Shown: in pieces, positions 52,248 through 53,024 of the stretch
Position numbering within the stretch: the stretch's first letter is position 1
Layout of the letters: the number at the start of each line of letters is the position of its first letter
The notes under the pieces: generated by a model
The model's database searches: none
Told to the model about the DNA's origin: nothing
What the model saw: only the letters and a program-made list of their open reading frames with translations
NCBI GenBank assembly: GCA_944389065.1
Contig: CALXKZ010000038.1
Coordinates: 1-53,024 of the forward strand
Reading direction: 5' to 3'
DNA: 53,024 nt
Source of the DNA: an uncultured Spirochaetaceae bacterium
GTDB lineage: Bacteria; Spirochaetota; Spirochaetia; Sphaerochaetales; Sphaerochaetaceae
Translations under genes and position numbers: made by a program

Positions 52248-52271
52248 AAAAAAGAGGAGCCTCAGCTCCCC
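52248..52271 (-). terminator. Terminator after the small lipoprotein gene
   Basis: GGGGAGC and GCTCCTC pair around TGAG on the minus strand and are followed by six Ts. Confidence 0.85.
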
Positions 52272-52290
52272 TTATTGCGGCATCGTCCGA

Positions 52291-52650
52291 TCAGACCTCA
52301 TCATCCTCGATAATATCGATAGCTGTTCCGATAAGAGTAACAGACTGCGAATTGTACACGCCAAGTACCATGAGGCTCGATTTATCCTGATAGATGTTTA
52401 TGACAGCATCGCAATCCTCATACTGCGAACGAGCCTGGGCAAGAAGGTCCTCATAGCCCTTTCCACCAAATGTAATGAATCCAAGTATATTGGATACCGT
52501 TCCTTTGACTTTCACCTCTCCAAGGATCTTATAATCCTTTCTCTCGAGTGCCGTTGTTATACCAGCCTCCTCAGCAGGGAACTTACCAAACGTAACGCAT
52601 CCTGTAAGCAGGAACAGTACCAGAAAAATAGCCAGAATGGTCTTTTTCAT
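52291..52650 (-). CDS. Small lipoprotein, TRL-like
   Basis: 119 residues. The N-terminus MKKTILAIFLVLFLLTGC is a lipoprotein signal peptide with lipobox LTGC (Cys18). The mature part contains GEVKVKGTVSNILGFITFGG and LLAQARSQYEDCDAVINIYQ, which resembles the TRL-like and YbjQ-type small lipoproteins that share this strand-loop-helix pattern; the family call is tentative. The ATG at 52650 has GGGAGAGAG upstream, and an in-frame ATG five codons earlier lies before it. It is monocistronic, with its own terminator. Confidence 0.75.
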   Translation of the reverse strand: MKKTILAIFLVLFLLTGCVTFGKFPAEEAGITTALERKDYKILGEVKVKGTVSNILGFITFGGKGYEDLLAQARSQYEDCDAVINIYQDKSSLMVLGVYNSQSVTLIGTAIDIIEDDEV

Positions 52651-52672
52651 ATTTCTCTCTCCCAATGGTTGG

Positions 52673-52681
52673 ATTATAACA
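52673..52681 (-). promoter_or_regulatory. Extended -10 promoter of the small lipoprotein gene
   Basis: TGT-TATAAT on the minus strand, 22 bases before the ATG; the -35 region is weak. Confidence 0.5.
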
Positions 52682-52747
52682 AAGGGTTAAGGAGGCATTA
52701 CAAGAGCAAAAACAGCCATCTTGAGAGAAAAAAAGATAGAAATCGAT

Positions 52748-52771
52748 AAAAAAGAGGAGCCGTAGCCCCTC
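52748..52771 (-). terminator. Terminator after rpsU
   Basis: GAGGGGC and GCTCCTC pair around TACG, followed by six Ts. It is close in sequence to the terminator at 52248-52271. Confidence 0.85.
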
Positions 52772-52796
52772 TCTATCATGCTTGTATCAGAAATGA

Positions 52797-53006
52797 TCAA
52801 TAAGCTTTTGATGCATGCATCTTCCTGACCTTCTTCATCTGCTTTCTCGCAAGAGCCTTGTTCTTGCGGTTGAGGATGGTTGAAGGCTTCTCGTAGTACT
52901 CACGCTTCTTCCACTCGCGGATGATGCCTTCCTTCTCGACCATTCTCTTGAAGCGCTTGATCGATTTCTCGAGTGGCTCATTCTCGTCTACCTTTACGTA
53001 TGCCAT
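52797..53006 (-). CDS. rpsU: 30S ribosomal protein S21
   Basis: 69 residues, the normal length. The protein is very basic: [20 protein letters not shown], then [13 protein letters not shown], then [19 protein letters not shown]21 sits near the platform of the 30S subunit, by the anti-Shine-Dalgarno region of 16S rRNA, and affects initiation on Shine-Dalgarno mRNAs. GAGGAGGTGA precedes its ATG. The upstream promoter lies beyond the right edge of the window. Confidence 0.97.
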   Translation of the reverse strand: MAYVKVDENEPLEKSIKRFKRMVEKEGIIREWKKREYYEKPSTILNRKNKALARKQMKKVRKMHASKAY

Positions 53007-53024
53007 TGTATCACCTCCTCTCCC

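Noticed and set aside
1..53024. tRNA, rRNA, CRISPR arrays, prophage or intact insertion sequences
   Set aside because: I looked at all intergenic regions and saw no cloverleaf, array of regular repeats, transposase or phage genes.

Overview
The window looks like chromosomal DNA from an anaerobic, double-membraned spirochaete, probably a gut or host-associated relative of Sphaerochaeta/Treponema. The evidence is indirect. It includes outer-membrane beta-barrel proteins ending in aromatic residues, many small lipoproteins with short FSC/TGC lipoboxes, [FeFe]-hydrogenase maturases, a two-iron superoxide reductase, a Feo ferrous-iron system, and a DUF3798/RbsA/RbsC-type ABC cassette of the kind seen in spirochaetes and fusobacteria. 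Base composition is near 48% GC and coding density is high, with many 1-, 4- and 8-base gene overlaps. I see no rRNA, tRNA, CRISPR array or intact insertion sequence.

Layout. 1-4.2 kb: end of an AAA-ATPase-like gene, then a minus-strand iron operon (feoA-feoA-feoB plus three tiny membrane proteins, one with a heavy-metal domain) behind a promoter overlapped by a DtxR/TroR-like operator. 4.2-5.0 kb: NYN/LOTUS RNA-binding nuclease-like gene. 5.0-12.6 kb: hydrogenase maturation genes hydG-hydF and guaD-hydE, separated by a Pmp-like surface lipoprotein with a ten-G tract in its signal-peptide region and an internal frameshift. 12.6-16.5 kb: TetR regulator, then superoxide reductase, lipoprotein and a RarA fusion protein in one operon. 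16.6-22.2 kb: a five-gene ABC import cassette. 22.4-23.7 kb: two toxin-antitoxin loci, brnTA and a par-like type I locus with a 23-residue holin-like toxin and a predicted convergent antisense RNA. 23.7-28 kb: tig-clpP-clpX and a DHH phosphoesterase. 28-34 kb: sigma-like protein, rdgB, pepF, HD hydrolase and ttcA. 34.2-43.4 kb: a 1591-residue repeat/beta-barrel protein coupled to mutL, then an operon of a dihydroorotate-dehydrogenase-like protein, an acyltransferase and a lipoprotein. 43.6-49.5 kb: a frameshifted leucine-rich-repeat lipoprotein and a second barrel protein sharing the repeat domain of the 1591-residue protein. 49.7-53 kb: serA-serC-lrp, a lipoprotein and rpsU.

The points most worth following are the par-like toxin/antisense locus, the poly-G lipoprotein, a roughly 85-residue domain shared by two envelope barrel proteins, a set of apparently leaderless genes with a -10 box seven or eight bases before the start codon, and the frameshifts concentrated in surface lipoproteins while the housekeeping genes are intact.
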